64,000 nt of DNA, taken from NCBI GenBank assembly GCA_036346405.1, contig CM070551.1, forward strand, positions 58,360,488-58,424,487, in the 5' to 3' direction. This document shows, one piece after another, positions 22,170-34,154 of the stretch (position 1 is the first letter of the stretch; each line of letters opens with the position of its first letter). The DNA is from Phyllostachys edulis. Its lineage: Eukaryota > Streptophyta > Magnoliopsida > Poales > Poaceae. The notes beneath the pieces are model-generated. The model saw nothing but the letters and a program-made list of their open reading frames with translations. It made no database searches and was not told where the DNA came from. The translations under genes and the position numbers were made by a program.

Positions 22170-22497
22170 ACATGGTGGATTTTTCTTTCTTTTTTTCCCT
22201 CCGAGACCTGGGAAAACCTGGGAAAACACTTTTTGTTTTATAATCTTGGTTCCTTTGTTTAGTTTGGTTAAAACTGAGAGTTAAGTTAAGCGTTGTTTGA
22301 TATAAACTTGTTTAGATCTAGACAAGTGCTTGTTAGTGATGGTGTCTTCGTGCACGAGACTTGGGAATGTGGTAGTCTTGTCCGGATCGTTAAGGACCGA
22401 ACTTTGGCCGGTCAATTCAAGTACCTACGTACTTCCACATGCTGGATTGGGGCCGGCTTGGTCAAGTAAGGGGGATTGTTTTATTGCTTTAGACTGC
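22170..22497 (+). repeat. left part of an LTR split by the SIRE-type copia element
   Basis: 'aaggaccgaactttggcc' near 22392 resembles 'aaggaccgaacat' at 51 in the LTR at the window start. After removing the copia insertion, the sequence joins 46414, the body of the related LTR. The true left end is not resolved. Confidence 0.35.
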
Positions 22498-22502
22498 AGG
22501 TG
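22498..22502 (+). repeat. target-site duplication AGGTG (left) of the SIRE-type element
   Basis: AGGTG immediately precedes the 5' LTR and is repeated exactly at 46409-46413 after the 3' LTR. Confidence 0.95.
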
Positions 22503-24231
22503 TGAAAGCATCTAGGCCCCTAAAAATTGTTTTGGTAATTAATGACAATATGTGAATATGAGATTAACATGTTTATTGAGTATTTACAAGGTTAAATCCC
22601 ATTGATGAACGTGTTGATGCAAAGTGACATGCAAAATGGACTACACGAGGATCTTTTGGCTCAAAGACAAGGTACAAGTAGTTTAGGATCTCTTTTTCAT
22701 TTTACCGGTCTAGGAGTTTTGGATGAAAGACCGGATTACAGGATAAACACCGTATTATTAAGAGGGATCATGGCTAGTAGCTTGATAGCATGTTCTTGTG
22801 TCATATGGATCAATTTAGGATCATGCATGCATTTGAATTTAAACTTGAAATTAAATTGAAAAGTTCTAAGTGCTTCTGTCCAAAATCGGTAGTACCCACA
22901 GTTATCGTCTTGATCGCATGCCGCTTAGTGTGGTATGACGGACTTTACTTGGCGGTAGCACCGCATTTTGAAAGGAACAGCCAACTTTGTACTCAAGCGG
23001 AACGGCCGGCTCCTTGAACGGTCGTACCGCATCGCGGTCATTCCGCATTTTAGTTAGCGGTTCAATAAAACCAGAAGCGTTGCAAATCGCCTCAGAATCT
23101 CTCATGGAAATCGGTCGTACCGCTCATGGGCAACGGTTGTACCGTTGTGCGGTCGTTCCGAAATTTATGAGGCGGTTCAATAAAAACAGAACAAGTGTAA
23201 ATCTGCTCAAAAACCTAATCTGGAAATCGGACGTTCCGCTCTAAGGGAACGGTCGTACCGGTCTGCGGTCATTCCGATGTTTACATGGCGGTACAAAAAT
23301 TCCAGAACCGGTGCAAATCTTAAGCAAATCTCAAAACCCTACGAACGGTCGTACGCTTTCGTAGAAAGCAATCTGACAAGAACCGGGAAATCGACGCAGC
23401 GTTTACTGCGATCGTTCGATCGGGAATTCAATGGCTAGCTTTTTCCTTTTTTAGTATCTGTTCTAGCCGTTGACTGTGCTCAGTCAATAGTGCGGTCGTA
23501 CCGCACTTTGTACTGTGGTTGTTCCGATTTTGCCTGAAAACTTGGAATTCGTCTCCAATGGTCATAAGTGTTGGTGGGGGTTATAAATACCCCCCCCCCC
23601 AACTGCTCAAGTCAAGGCTGCTAGTGCCCATTTGACATTCATAGAGCCTTGAGAGCCTTTGCCTTCACTCAACACTCAAAAACACTCTTATGCATTCATT
23701 GTGAGCTTGTTGAGATACATTCAAGTGCATTCATTCTCCTAGTTGATCCATGTGCACTTGAGTGCCGTCAAGTGAAGACCTTGGTCTATTACTCTTAGAG
23801 TGTTGTCGCACTCCTAGACGGTTGGTGGTGGAGTACTGTGATCTCTTCAAAGAAGATTGTGAAGAGGCCCAGTGCAAGCTTGTGAGTGGTTCGGTGTTCA
23901 CCATCTCCGGAGCGGAGGAAGAACAACCTTAGTGACTTTGAGGAAAGGCTTAATTCGTGGAGCCGGCTTGAGACGTCAAGCTCCCTCAACGTGGACTAGT
24001 GAAGACCGGCAAGTCTTCGATACCACGGGAAAAACATCGTCGTATCTTTGTGGTTATCTCTAGTCTTTACTTTCTGTATTTATATTTCTAGCTTGTTTAT
24101 TGTGATTTATTTGTCTAGTTAGAAGTATAACTTGTTTAGACTAAGTTATTAATTGGTGAAATTGTCAATTTGTTTAAAAATTTAAAAACCTCCTATTCAC
24201 CCCCCCTCTAGTCGGTATCCTTGATCCTACA
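22503..24231 (+). repeat. 5' LTR of the SIRE-type copia element
   Basis: It starts 'tgaaagcatctaggcccc' and ends 'gtatccttgatcctaca'. Its partner at 44686-46408 is nearly identical along most of its length. Between 22885 and 23535 it carries repeated CGGTCGTACCG-like motifs. A 'ggttataaataccccccc' TATA region at about 23580 should drive transcription, followed by the R/U5 part. Differences from the partner cluster at about 22890-22930, 23390-23420 and 23470-23530. Confidence 0.95.
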
Positions 24232-24233
24232 AG

Positions 24234-24245
24234 TGGTATCAGAGC
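24234..24245 (+). other. primer-binding site for initiator methionine tRNA (copia)
   Basis: TGGTATCAGAGC, two bases after the 5' LTR, is complementary to the 3' end of plant initiator tRNA-Met, the usual primer for Ty1/copia minus-strand synthesis. Confidence 0.9.
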
Positions 24246-24290
24246 TTGGTCTCTCATTAATTTAGACTTAACCGTCTAAGAGAGAAAAGG

Positions 24291-25625
24291 ATGGCTAGTG
24301 AGGGAATTGCTATAGGAAAGGCTCCTTTATTTGATGGCTCAAATTATTCTTATTGGAAAATTAGAAAGTCAATTTATTTAAAGGCCATGAGTCCAAGTGT
24401 ATGGAAAATCGTAAATGAGGGTTACGTCATGCCACTTGATCCCCTACATCCCACGGATCAAGAGACACGTAATGCTCATTTAGATGCCCAAGCTATGAAT
24501 GCTCTCTTTGGCGCTTTGAACGCGGATGAGTTCAATAGAGTTAGCAATTTGGAAACCGCTCATGATATTTGGACCACTCTCTCGGAAATCCATAAGGGTA
24601 CATCCACGGTCAAAGAAGCCAAATTGCATAGGCTTCGGATCAAATATGATACATTCATGATGTTGCCTCATGAAAACATCAATGAGATGTATTCACGACT
24701 CAACAACATTGTGAATGAGCTCAAAGGCCTTGGGACTAACCTTCTTAATGTTGATGTTGTGCGCAAGATGCTTAGGGCTCTCCCGGACAAATATGAGACG
24801 TTGGTGACTCTATTTCTCAACTCACCCGAGTTGCCAAAGATGACACCAACAGGGCTTTTGGGCAACCTCATCACCAATGAGTTGTTCAAAAAGGACAAGG
24901 AAGAGCTCTTAGAGACATCTTCCTCAAAGAAGAAGATCACCGCTTTCAAGGCCAAGGCGGAATCAAGTGATGATGAAGATGAAGAAGGAGATTCTGATGA
25001 GGAGTATGCACTCCTTGTGAGAAGGATGAAGAGGGTCATGAAGAGACGCCTCAATAGAAGCTACAACTTTGACAAGTACAAGAAGGGGCAATCCTCAAGT
25101 GACAAGAAGCGTTATAGCAACATTCGGTGCTATAATTGTGAAGAGAAGGGGCACATTGCTTCTCATTGCCCCGAGAAGAAGGATGACAAGAATAAGTCAT
25201 TCAAGAAGAAGGAGTACAATAGCAAGAAGAAGCTCTTCAAGAAGCTTCACAAGGACGGCAAGCATGAAGCCCACATTGGAGAGTGGGATTCAAATGATGA
25301 GTCAAGCGACTCCGATTCCGATGAGGAAGAGTCTCCCAAGAAGAAGGGACTAGTCGGCATCGCCATCAAGGAAGCACCATCGCTATTCTCCACTCCTACT
25401 TGCCTCATGGCAAAAGGAGATAAGGTAAAATCCATTATTAGTGATGAACCAACTTATGATGAATTAATGGATATGCTTAATGATTTAAATGAATATCTTG
25501 GAAAAGAAAAATCAAAATATAAGGTCTTAAATAAAGAATACAATACTCTAAAAGATTCTTATATGGAGCTTAAGGAAGCTCACAACTTGCTTATTCAAGA
25601 ATATTCACATAAGTCTTTTTTCTAG
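24291..25625 (+). CDS. gag: copia Gag (capsid/nucleocapsid), C-terminus broken
   Basis: A 444-residue protein starts MASEGIAIGKAPLFDGSN 45 bp after the primer site. Residues 10-220 form the UBN2-type copia capsid domain (YSYWKIRKSIYLKAM, then WTTLSEIHKGT and LPDKYETLVT). After an acidic/lysine-rich stretch comes the zinc knuckle CYNCEEKGHIASHC at about residue 281, which binds element RNA. Lysine- and serine-rich linkers and a coiled coil follow (about 390-440). Translation ends at 25623-25625 in SHKSFF. The downstream frame (25657-26159) continues the family-typical C-terminal region, so this stop results from a nearby frameshift. Gag would assemble cytoplasmic virus-like particles. Confidence 0.9.
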   Translation: MASEGIAIGKAPLFDGSNYSYWKIRKSIYLKAMSPSVWKIVNEGYVMPLDPLHPTDQETRNAHLDAQAMNALFGALNADEFNRVSNLETAHDIWTTLSEIHKGTSTVKEAKLHRLRIKYDTFMMLPHENINEMYSRLNNIVNELKGLGTNLLNVDVVRKMLRALPDKYETLVTLFLNSPELPKMTPTGLLGNLITNELFKKDKEELLETSSSKKKITAFKAKAESSDDEDEEGDSDEEYALLVRRMKRVMKRRLNRSYNFDKYKKGQSSSDKKRYSNIRCYNCEEKGHIASHCPEKKDDKNKSFKKKEYNSKKKLFKKLHKDGKHEAHIGEWDSNDESSDSDSDEEESPKKKGLVGIAIKEAPSLFSTPTCLMAKGDKVKSIISDEPTYDELMDMLNDLNEYLGKEKSKYKVLNKEYNTLKDSYMELKEAHNLLIQEYSHKSFF

Positions 25626-26159
25626 TGTAGGAATCACATGTGATATTATTGATAATATGCCTAGTGTAGAAATTGCTAAGACTAGTGCATCTACTTCATG
25701 TGATGATCTACTTGCTATGCCATGTTGCTCTAATGTTGATGCTAATCAAAATATTGTTGAGCAAAATGATTTAAAGCTTATTCATGAGAACAATGAGCTA
25801 AAAGAACAAGTGTCCAAGCTAAGCAAGAGCTTGGAAAGATGCTTCAAGGGCAAGGCCACTCTTGGCAAACTTTTGAGAGAGCAAAGGTGCTCATTCAACA
25901 AAGAAGGTTTTGGATATGTGCCTAAGAAAGGTAAGAAGCCAGTAAACATGCCCACAAGGTTTGTGAGGCAAAATGGTAAGTATTGTTATAAATGCCGGGA
26001 AATAGGATATGTGCAATAAGATTGTCCTAGGGGTAAGACTCTATCCATTGGAATATATGATTCTTGCTATATGCTTAAGAAATCTAAGGATGGTAAAATA
26101 ATTGCTCGTTGTGTTGGCACTTCAATTTTAGGCGCTAAAAAGAATGCTATTTGGGTGCC
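25626..26159 (+). pseudogene. C-terminal Gag/start of Pol of the copia element, shifted and interrupted
   Basis: In a frame different from the preceding gag, the reading contains a coiled coil (NNELKEQVSKLSKSLER) and a second zinc knuckle, CYKCREIGYVQ. Its histidine is replaced by tyrosine and a TAA falls right before the final DCP. The reading continues to KKNAIWVP, where the gypsy element is inserted after GTGCC (26155-26159). It resumes after the right duplication at 38185. Confidence 0.8.
26155..26159 (+). repeat. target-site duplication GTGCC (left) of the gypsy element
   Basis: Exact match to 38180-38184. The copia reading WVP-K continues across the pair once the insertion is removed. 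Confidence 0.95.
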
Positions 26160-26865
26160 TGACGAGGATTAAAACCTCTATGTATTATTTTAATACATAA
26201 TAAAAGACCATACGTCTTCATGGTCGTAACCCCTAAGACTAACGACCTCCCTGGTCGTTAGTATACCAGAGGTTACTTAATGGGTACCCTGGTCGGATGA
26301 GGCTTTGTGCCTAAATCCCCGACTAGATAACCGCTCGTAAAATTACTGAACTGGTATTTCCTATCGTATGATGATTGGAACACGTGCTATACGTTCCAAA
26401 CCATGCGATGGTACAACCCTAGGACACGACTATTAACTACCCTACGGTTAAGCTTTTCACGAGCAACCGCAAGGAAGTTAGCACATTGCTAATCTGCTCC
26501 ACCGTTCGACCGATCGTAGCGCTTCATCGAGGGCGTCTTCTCTAGGAGTGCGCCACCTCTTGGAAGTTATTTAAAGATGAAGCGCAGAAGACAAGACAAG
26601 ACAGAAGACAATGTCAACAAAGCACGCAACAACGCACAGAAGCCTAAGCGGTGGAATTAGAGGCTAGATAATCAGTCTTAGACTCATATTCTAAGTCTGA
26701 TTATTTAGTTAGACATTCCCCCATTCAGTGTAATTCAGGGTAGTACTTAGCCACATCTTGTAAATCTAGTTCATATCAATAAAGAGCGACCCCCATTCCA
26801 TTCCAGGATATTCCACGTCATTTTCCTCGTATATTTTCGTAAGATCGGCGATTCGATCGTCGACA
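26160..26865 (+). repeat. 5' LTR of the gypsy element
   Basis: Runs from 'tgacgaggattaaaacc' to 'cgattcgatcgtcgaca'. It matches the 3' LTR (37470-38179) almost base for base except in about 26410-26600. There, several small insertions, deletions and substitutions are bunched, many creating or removing CG. 'caataaagagcgacccc' near 26780 is a likely polyadenylation region. Confidence 0.95.
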
Positions 26866-26867
26866 GC

Positions 26868-26884
26868 TGGCGCCCACCGTGGGG
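26868..26884 (+). other. primer-binding site of the gypsy element
   Basis: TGGCGCCCACCGTGGGG, two bases after the LTR. It begins with TGGCGCC, as tRNA-Asp-type sites of plant Ty3/gypsy elements do, although the rest differs from the usual plant tRNA-Asp end. Confidence 0.75.
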
Positions 26885-26964
26885 CAGAAGGCGTAAGTTT
26901 CCTGAAGAAAATTCTTCGCTCAAGAAGATCCTCGCCCAAAATCTCTGCAATCGCTCATGCGGCT

Positions 26965-27126
26965 ATGCCCGGAGTTTGGGATGAGGAGAACTGGTTCGAT
27001 TTGGCGGACTACGCCAACCTCGACATGGAAGGATGTATCCGCGCCATGGAAGAAAATGGCAGGTCATCATCCTCTTCCTCCTCCGGCTCTTGCGTCGCCG
27101 GCGCGGCGAGTCGGCCGGATGGATGA
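26965..27126 (+). CDS. N-terminal gypsy Gag ORF, truncated
   Basis: A 54-codon frame begins MPGVWDEENWFDLADYANLD. It has an acidic/aromatic leader, a short helix (MEGCIRAMEENG) and a serine run, and stops at TGA 27124-27126. It is the first ATG frame after the primer site, and its amino-acid composition looks real, unlike the longer frames overlapping it. In intact relatives a single Gag would continue into the capsid domain seen at 28315, so this stop is probably a lesion. Confidence 0.5.
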   Translation: MPGVWDEENWFDLADYANLDMEGCIRAMEENGRSSSSSSSGSCVAGAASRPDG

Positions 27127-29330
27127 AGATCGCCGCCACTACCGGTGGCACAACCAGAGAACGGCCGTTCAGACCAGATTGAACACCGGAGGATCTCTTC
27201 ATGCCGGTTTTCTCGGCCGTGAAAGCAGTGAAGAAATTTCAGCCCCATCACCGGAAGACTCTATACCTTTGATGAAATCATGGTGAAAGATACTCTCCTT
27301 GACCCGGCAATTCAGAGTCAACCGTCACTGATAGCGGTGTCGATGAAACCTCCAGTGGTCGTGGGCGTGTGGGGATGATCACGCTTCGATATCGATCGGC
27401 GGTTCGCGGATCGGTGAAGACCTCGAGAAGTGCTTATCTCCGACCGGTCTCCATCGTGGAAGATTCAGCGAAGCAGCGACAAGCTCTCCATTGAATTACG
27501 ATGGAAGCTCATCGGAAGATCAATCTTTGGAAGCACGAGGTCAACGCGATCGGAGATGAAGATCAAGATGCCTGCGGTCCTACACTCTCTACCACACCAT
27601 CACGTGTTGTTAGAGATGATCCGGCCGTCGAGCACCAACTTCCGGAGGCAACGGAACTAATCGGCGTCAATCGGTTAACTACTTTGGCACTACACCACCC
27701 AGAGTGGTGATGGGACCGAACAAATCCGAAGGTCGGGGAAGGTTGAGACGGGCATACACCTCGACCAGTATGAACCCCTGAGACCTTGATGGCGTACAAA
27801 ACTTGCGGCGTGTTCAAAACATGTTAAATAATTCGATCCTGCTTTAGCAGAAACTCCTAGTTTTGTACAACTCGTAGGTCAGGTATCCGAAATTCTCCAA
27901 CAGACCATGCAACGAACTGAAGCGTATCGGGAACAGAGGGTTTTAGGAAGTCAGACTATGACTTCGTCCCAACGCTCCTCCTCGGCGAGGGACAAGCACG
28001 GTCACACCGAGCGATCGATCTGAGACCTCCTCGACGATTCCGACCAAGGAGTCACGAGGGGAGAAGGCTATTTCAAGAGGCTACTCCCCCTGCGTCGAGA
28101 AGAACCACCACTAGGACCTAACGATCTCCGACATCGTTTGAACCAAGTGGGCGGTCGGAGGCATCATATCAATATCCACGACCGGATCGGTACACCGGAG
28201 TTCCAGCATCCCAATCCTAGGGATCGGTCTCCGACCGATTACAATCCGGCACCTTCCCAGAGAAGACGCCATGAATCAATCACAGGTTGTCGAGCCTTCT
28301 CTGCAGGGCTCCAAGCTGTGCGTTGGCCTAACCGGTTCCGACCGGCCAACTTGGACAAATTTAATGGAACTCAAAACCCATTGGAATTTCTCCAAATATA
28401 TACCACCGCCATCAGGGCTGCTGGTGGCGATGAGAATGTAATGGCCAACTATTTACCCACCGTGCTCGAAGGGTGCGCTTGTCGTGGTTGTTAAACCTAC
28501 CGATCGGATCAATATATACTTAGGAACAACTCTGTGACCTTCGATTGCCAACTTCGAGTGCGTCGACCATACAGAAAGGAGGACGATCTCCACGAGAATC
28601 CGGCGAGGATCCGATGAGACTTTCGTCAATATATCAAAAGGTTCACCAGGTTAAGTAACTCTATACCGAAGTCGCGAGTCCTCTGTTATTCGGGCTTTTA
28701 AAAGCAGTGCGAGGAATCGGCGGTTTCACGGAGGACATAGCAATGAACCCTCCAAGAACAACCGTTGAGCTTTTTGATATGGCGGAACAAGTATGCCACC
28801 GCTAGCGAAGCAATCGAGTGGTGTGAAGCCATTGATCGGAAAGACAAGATTCCCGACTGGCTTGGACAAGCAGGAGAAAAAGAACAAGAAGTCTCTCAAG
28901 AAGAAAAAGAACCGCAGACCAGAGCGACAAAGAAGTCCTCGCCGTTCTAGACAAGTTCAAGAAAGGCAAGAAGGACTATGCGGTCGAAACAAGGCAAAAG
29001 CTCCGACCAGAAGGATTCGAGACGAACAAGAAGTGGTGTCCACTTCACGGTGAGCGAGGGCATGATCTACGCACTGTCGTGTCGGCAAAAAAAGCTGGAG
29101 GATTATTATGCGGGTAAGGACCATTTCGGCAAAGACGGGAACATGGAGAAACGAGCTCCAAAAGGACAAGGATGGCGGCGAGGAGATGGAGTACCGGGAT
29201 CCCCAACACAGTCAACATGATTTTTGGAGGATCTTCTTCATACGAGTCGAGATGTCATCGAAGGCCATGGGCGGGAGGTCAACCTCGTCGAATCTCCAAG
29301 CTGTAATCAAGCACTCGAAGTGGTCGGACA
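27127..29330 (+). pseudogene. gag: gypsy Gag capsid and nucleocapsid region, multiply shifted
   Basis: The capsid (Retrotrans_gag) core is readable at about 28315-28480: WPNRFRPANLDKFNGTQNP, LEFLQIYTTAIRAAGG and NVMANYLP. Downstream pieces appear in other frames. They include a Gln/Lys/Glu-rich linker near 28860-28930 and a degenerate cysteine-histidine motif CPLHGERGHDLRT near 29040-29080, typical of Tat-clade Gag. No single frame covers the domain. This would have been the particle-forming protein. Confidence 0.75.
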
Positions 29331-32300
29331 CATAATTTCCTTCACAAAGACGATCGCACCATCCCATCGACTCGGGGTAGGTTCCCTATCGTTGTTGAAC
29401 CAACCATTAATAATTGTCGGGTTAATCGGGTCTTAGTAGATGGGGTAGTTCCTTGAATATATTATTTGTGGGAGCTTTAGAAGAAATACAGTCCCCATGT
29501 CAAAGGTGAAACACATGAAATATGCTTTTCATGGCATAGTTAGGGTTCTATCGCTAAACCGATAGGACAAGTTTCCTTACGTTACGTTTGGAAAACGACA
29601 ATTTCGAGCAGAGAAGATTCCGTTTGATGTAGTAAACTTGAATCCGATACAACGGAATTCTCGATCGACCGGCATTAGCAAAATTCTTGATAGCCACGCA
29701 TTACGGTTATCAAAGTTTGAAAATGCGGGGCGAAGGAGTCATCACTGGTCGAGGAGATCGAGAAAATGGCTTACGTATTCGATCGGAAATCCTTCGCCTT
29801 TGGTTGATGAACTTCCGACGGAGAGGTTAACCGTCTCCCATGCGAGTCAAGCACTCGAGGCCAAAGATGACACCCAAACCATCCGACCGGACAAAGGAGG
29901 TACCACTCGACAAAAGCGCTTCTCGGACAGCGTCAAGTCGTCACATGGGTCGAGACAACCAGATCCAACCGCGCAGAAGATTACGGTCGGGGCAAGACTC
30001 GACCCTAAATAGGAAGAGTCGCTCGTCTCCTTCCTCCGAGCAAATCAAGGCGTGTTTTCTTGGCAGCGTCCGATATGCAGAGTCCCCGAGGTGATCGAGC
30101 ACGAGCTTGCTCTCGGCGACAAAAACCGATCAGCGAAATTACGACATTTACTTTTGATCGGAAGGAAGCAATCGATCGGAGATTGACAAGCTTCTCCAAG
30201 CGAGGATTTATTCGTGAAGTCGACCACCCACGGTGGCTTGCCAATCTGTAAGGGTTAGGAAAAACAATGGGAAATGGCGAATGTGTATCGACTTTCTGAG
30301 ATCTTAATAAAGCTTGTCAGAAGGATGACTTTCCCCTTCCGCATTGATCAACTAGTAGACTCTACTTAAGGTGCGAGTTACTAAGTTTTTAGATGCGTAT
30401 TCGAGGTACCACCAGATTAGTATGTGTAAAGAAGATGAGGAAAACTTCCTTCATCACCCCATATGGTACTTCTTGTTATATTAAGATGCCATTTGGTCTC
30501 AAAAATCTTGGTGCAACTTTTCAAAGGTTGATGCAAAAACTTTTAGTCCACAAATCGATCGGAATCTAGAAGCTTATGTTGACGATCTGGTCGTAAAGAC
30601 CACCATTTGGCGACCACATTCCGACTTACAAGAAACCTTTAACAACTTGAGAAGACATAACCTCAAGTTAAATCCAGGAAAAGTGTGTGTTAGGAGTTTC
30701 TGTTTGGAAAAGCTGCTCGGTTTCCTAGTTTGGCTAGAGGTATTGAAGCAAATCCGGCCAAAATTGCGCCATCGACTGATCGCCCTCCGACCACGAAGAA
30801 GGAAGTCAAAAACTAACGGTGTATGGCGGCGTTAAGCGTTCATAGCAAGATTAGGGAAAAGGATTACCTTTCTTTAAACTTCTTGAAAACATGGGAGTTT
30901 GAGTGGACTAAAGAGGCAAGCGATGCCTTTGAGGAACTCAAAAAGTACCTTCTGAGTACCCGGTCTTAGTTTCTCGAGATCGGGAGAAACATTGCTAATT
31001 CGTGGCGGCAACACCACGAGCGAGTTAGCGGTGTCTTGGTTGTAGAAAGGGATAATATCCAACGACCGGTCTATTACGTGGCGAAGTCTTACATGGACCA
31101 AAGGAAAGATACCCACAGTACAAAAGTTGCTCTATGGCCTCCTTATGTCTTCAAGGAAGCTAAGGCACTACTTCGAGCCCACAAAGTGGTCATTACCTAC
31201 GGATATCCTTGGTCAAGTCCTTGAAGCAGGAATCATCGGGACGAATAGCCAAATGGGCGGTCGAGCTAGAGGCGTTCGATCTCCATTTCATTTCACGAAC
31301 AACAATCAAGTCGAGCAATAGCGAAATTCATTGCGAATGGACAAACCTGAACCCACCCAAGGACCCGAGTCACGAACACCACGACAGTGGACAATGTATT
31401 CGACGGTTCCTTGATGTTACAAGGATCGGGGTGGAGTGGTCTTGATATCCTCTTGGCGAACACATCAAATCGCCATCCGTTAAATTTTCCGCCACCAATA
31501 ATGTGGCGAATATGAAGGTTTCTTGGCGGGACTCGAGCAAGCTCGTTAAGCTCGGGATTCATGATTGCTAGTGAAGGCGATTCTCAACTAGTAGCGAATC
31601 AAGTGTGGAAAGAGTATCAATGCTCGAGTACCAAGATGTCATCTTATCTGGCGGAAGTACGAAAACTCGAAAAGCACTTCTTCGGTTTTCAGATCCAACA
31701 TATTCCTAGAAAGAAAAACTTTCTAGCAGACCACTTGGCACGGATGGCCTCCACGAGGTCGGCCAGTCGCTTGGGAGTTTTTCTCGAGCAACTCAATTCA
31801 CCCGTGGTAGTTGAGCCTTGAGAACATACATGATTCTTTACAAGTTGAACAAACTAATCAAGGAACATGGATGCTCCCGTGTCGTTAATGGTTGGTATTT
31901 ATCACGATCAAGGTAGAGATCGGATGACATCGATCTACAATTATCTTGACATGACACAATTCGAGAAGATGATGTAGAGGCGATCGTATATACGAAAAGC
32001 CAAATCATACACTCTAATCGAAAGTACCTTGTATAAACGAGGATCTCATGGGGTGTTGATGAGATGCATATCTCAAACGGATGGCATTAGATTGCTAACC
32101 GAAATCCATGAAGGCGTTTGTGGAGCACACCATTCCTACAGAACACTGGTCGGTAAAGCCTTTCGGCAAGGCTATTACTGGCCAACTGCCCTTCATGATG
32201 CAAAAGAGCTTGTGACGAAGTGTGTACAATGTCAGTTTCATAGTCGACAAGTACATCAGCCAGCACAAGCCTTACAAACAATTCCTCTTTCTTGGCCTTT

Positions 32301-33125
32301 TGCAACCTGGGGACTAGACATTACGGGACCTTTCCCAAGAGCACAGGGGCTTGAATTCCTTTTCGTCATGATTGACACGTTTACAAAATGGATTGAAGCC
32401 GAGCGATAGTTAAAATAACAACCGAGGCCGCCAAGAGATTTCTCCTGAAAAATGTGATCACGCGATTTGGTGTACCCAGTCGTATCATCACAGACAATGG
32501 TTCCCAGTTCTCCAGCAGTCAATTCCAGGAGTTCTGCGATGAACTTAGTGTCAAAATTCATTTTGCTTCTATTGCTCATCCGCAGAACAGCGGAGGCGAT
32601 TAAGAGCTAATGGTATCCTTATGCGAGGATCAAACGCCGAGTATTCGACCAGTTAATCAAACGGTCAGGAGCTTGGGTTAAAGAACTCCCCTCTGTGTTA
32701 TGGGCCGTTCGAACCACGACCAGTCGTGCGACCGGTGAAACTCCATTCTTTTTGGTTTATGGTCTTTGAAGCCATGCTTCCTCCCGAACTCAAAATTGGC
32801 TCTGCTCAAACCGATCGTTTTGCGAAAATGATCGAGAATGAGCAACGACTTCGGCGATGTCGATTTCCTTGAAAAACGCGAAACCAAGCCCTTATGCGAT
32901 CGGCGGTCTACCAACAAGCCATGCGAAGGTACAATAGTCGTAAGGTGCAGACCTCGTAGCCTTCTTTGTAGGTGATCGGTTCTCGAAAAATTGAGCCAAA
33001 CAAATGCAATAAACTTTCTCCTAAATGGGAAGGTCCTTACAACGTGGTCGAAGTCACCCGACCTGGGTTCCGTACGACTAGCTATGTCTGATGGGCAAAT
33101 TTTGTCAAATTCTTGGAACATCGAT
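29331..33125 (+). pseudogene. pol: gypsy Pol: protease, reverse transcriptase, two RNase H domains, integrase (broken)
   Basis: Domains are readable in shifting frames. Protease lies around 29340-29500 (PIVVEPTINN, then a disrupted DGG-S motif). Reverse transcriptase lies around 30020-30800, with FGTYxY-like and MPFGLKN stretches and the catalytic YVDD at 30575-30586 (AYVDDLVVKT). RNase H lies around 30880-31250 (RPVYYVAKSYMD). A second RNase H-like domain lies around 31385-31790 (GIHD-LLVK, GDSQLVANQVWKEYQ, HIPRKKNFLADHLARMA). Integrase follows, with zinc domain 32100-32240 (HEGVCGAHHSYR ... CVQC) and core to about 32600 (WGLDITGPF, ITDNGSQF), and a C-terminal part to about 33110. The longest intact piece is 32029-32409. 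All enzymatic motifs are recognisable, but no complete protein can be made. Confidence 0.85.
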
Positions 33126-34154
33126 CAATTGCGTAAGTTCTATGTTTAATTTTCATTCTTTCATTTCTTTCAATTTCAATTTCAATTTCACTAAATTCAT
33201 TAATTAATTAAGAAGTGCAACCTTGCTTATATATATACACCTACATTCTAGTCGTTTATTATTGTTAGTCTGGTCGGAGAAGACATTTTTCTCTCCGATA
33301 TCCTTTTTAAGGATCTCTGATACTCTATGGTCCTAGTCGTGAGCATTTTCTTCAAATGATTCCCACGCGCTACTACACTCTTTTCTTAAAGACAATGAGT
33401 AATCAGAGCGCCACACAACTAACTATCTCATGAATGATATGTTTACGATTTTGAAGATTATGCTTCATTATTTTAAGATTCGGTCTATTCTTGTCAGCTC
33501 TTGGTGGGACACGGAAAGCCTTCTAGTCGAAGTCTCTCCTTTTTTCGCACGTGGTCACCTTGCTGGAAGGAGCTTCCTAGCGACGGTTCTTTTCTTCGAT
33601 CCTCGCTACGATCGGATCTGAGAATTTGAACACGTTTCAAAAAATATGTCGTATGCCTTGGTCTTAGCATTAGTTCGACCGGACTATGGGACAATAGATA
33701 TAAACAAAGTTCACTTATAATCTGTTGCATACATATTTGCATTTCTTCTTATGTCAAGTTCGACAAAGTCTTTTTTCCGACCATATATAGTTTTTTGATT
33801 GGTATTTCCATTGTGACAAACAAAGATCTATAACTAGTCGAAAACATACGCTGGTCCTGACCACATTTGATTTCCTAGTACTATAACGATCAGTTTTGTC
33901 TTACATGTCCAAACATACCTTCAAAAACTCACATACATGGTTATGACCTCTTTTTTTTTCTCTTTCTTGGCTCCTTTGCTTGTGCGATAACGTTCTTCTA
34001 CTATAAAGCAGTCGGGGGCTAGGAAATATACGAGAATTTTAAAAAGTCAAACAGGATAAACAAAAGCTTTGTCAATAACATAAAAGGTAAGTTTTCATAG
34101 ATATTCAATTATTTTTACACTTACAGGAACCTACTCTAAAGAAATATTCCCAGC
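33126..34154. other. spacer between gypsy integrase and the antisense gene
   Basis: AT-rich and without a supported gene. It contains the downstream flank of the antisense gene, where a poly-T tract ('ctctttttttttctc' at about 33950) lies. Scattered 'gtcgg' and 'tcgacca' words recur as elsewhere in this element. Confidence 0.4.

Noticed and set aside
24668..25054. Antisense frame of 128 codons over copia gag
   Set aside because: A shadow of the Asp/Glu/Ser-rich gag sense frame. The Ser-rich reverse reading is explained by that composition.
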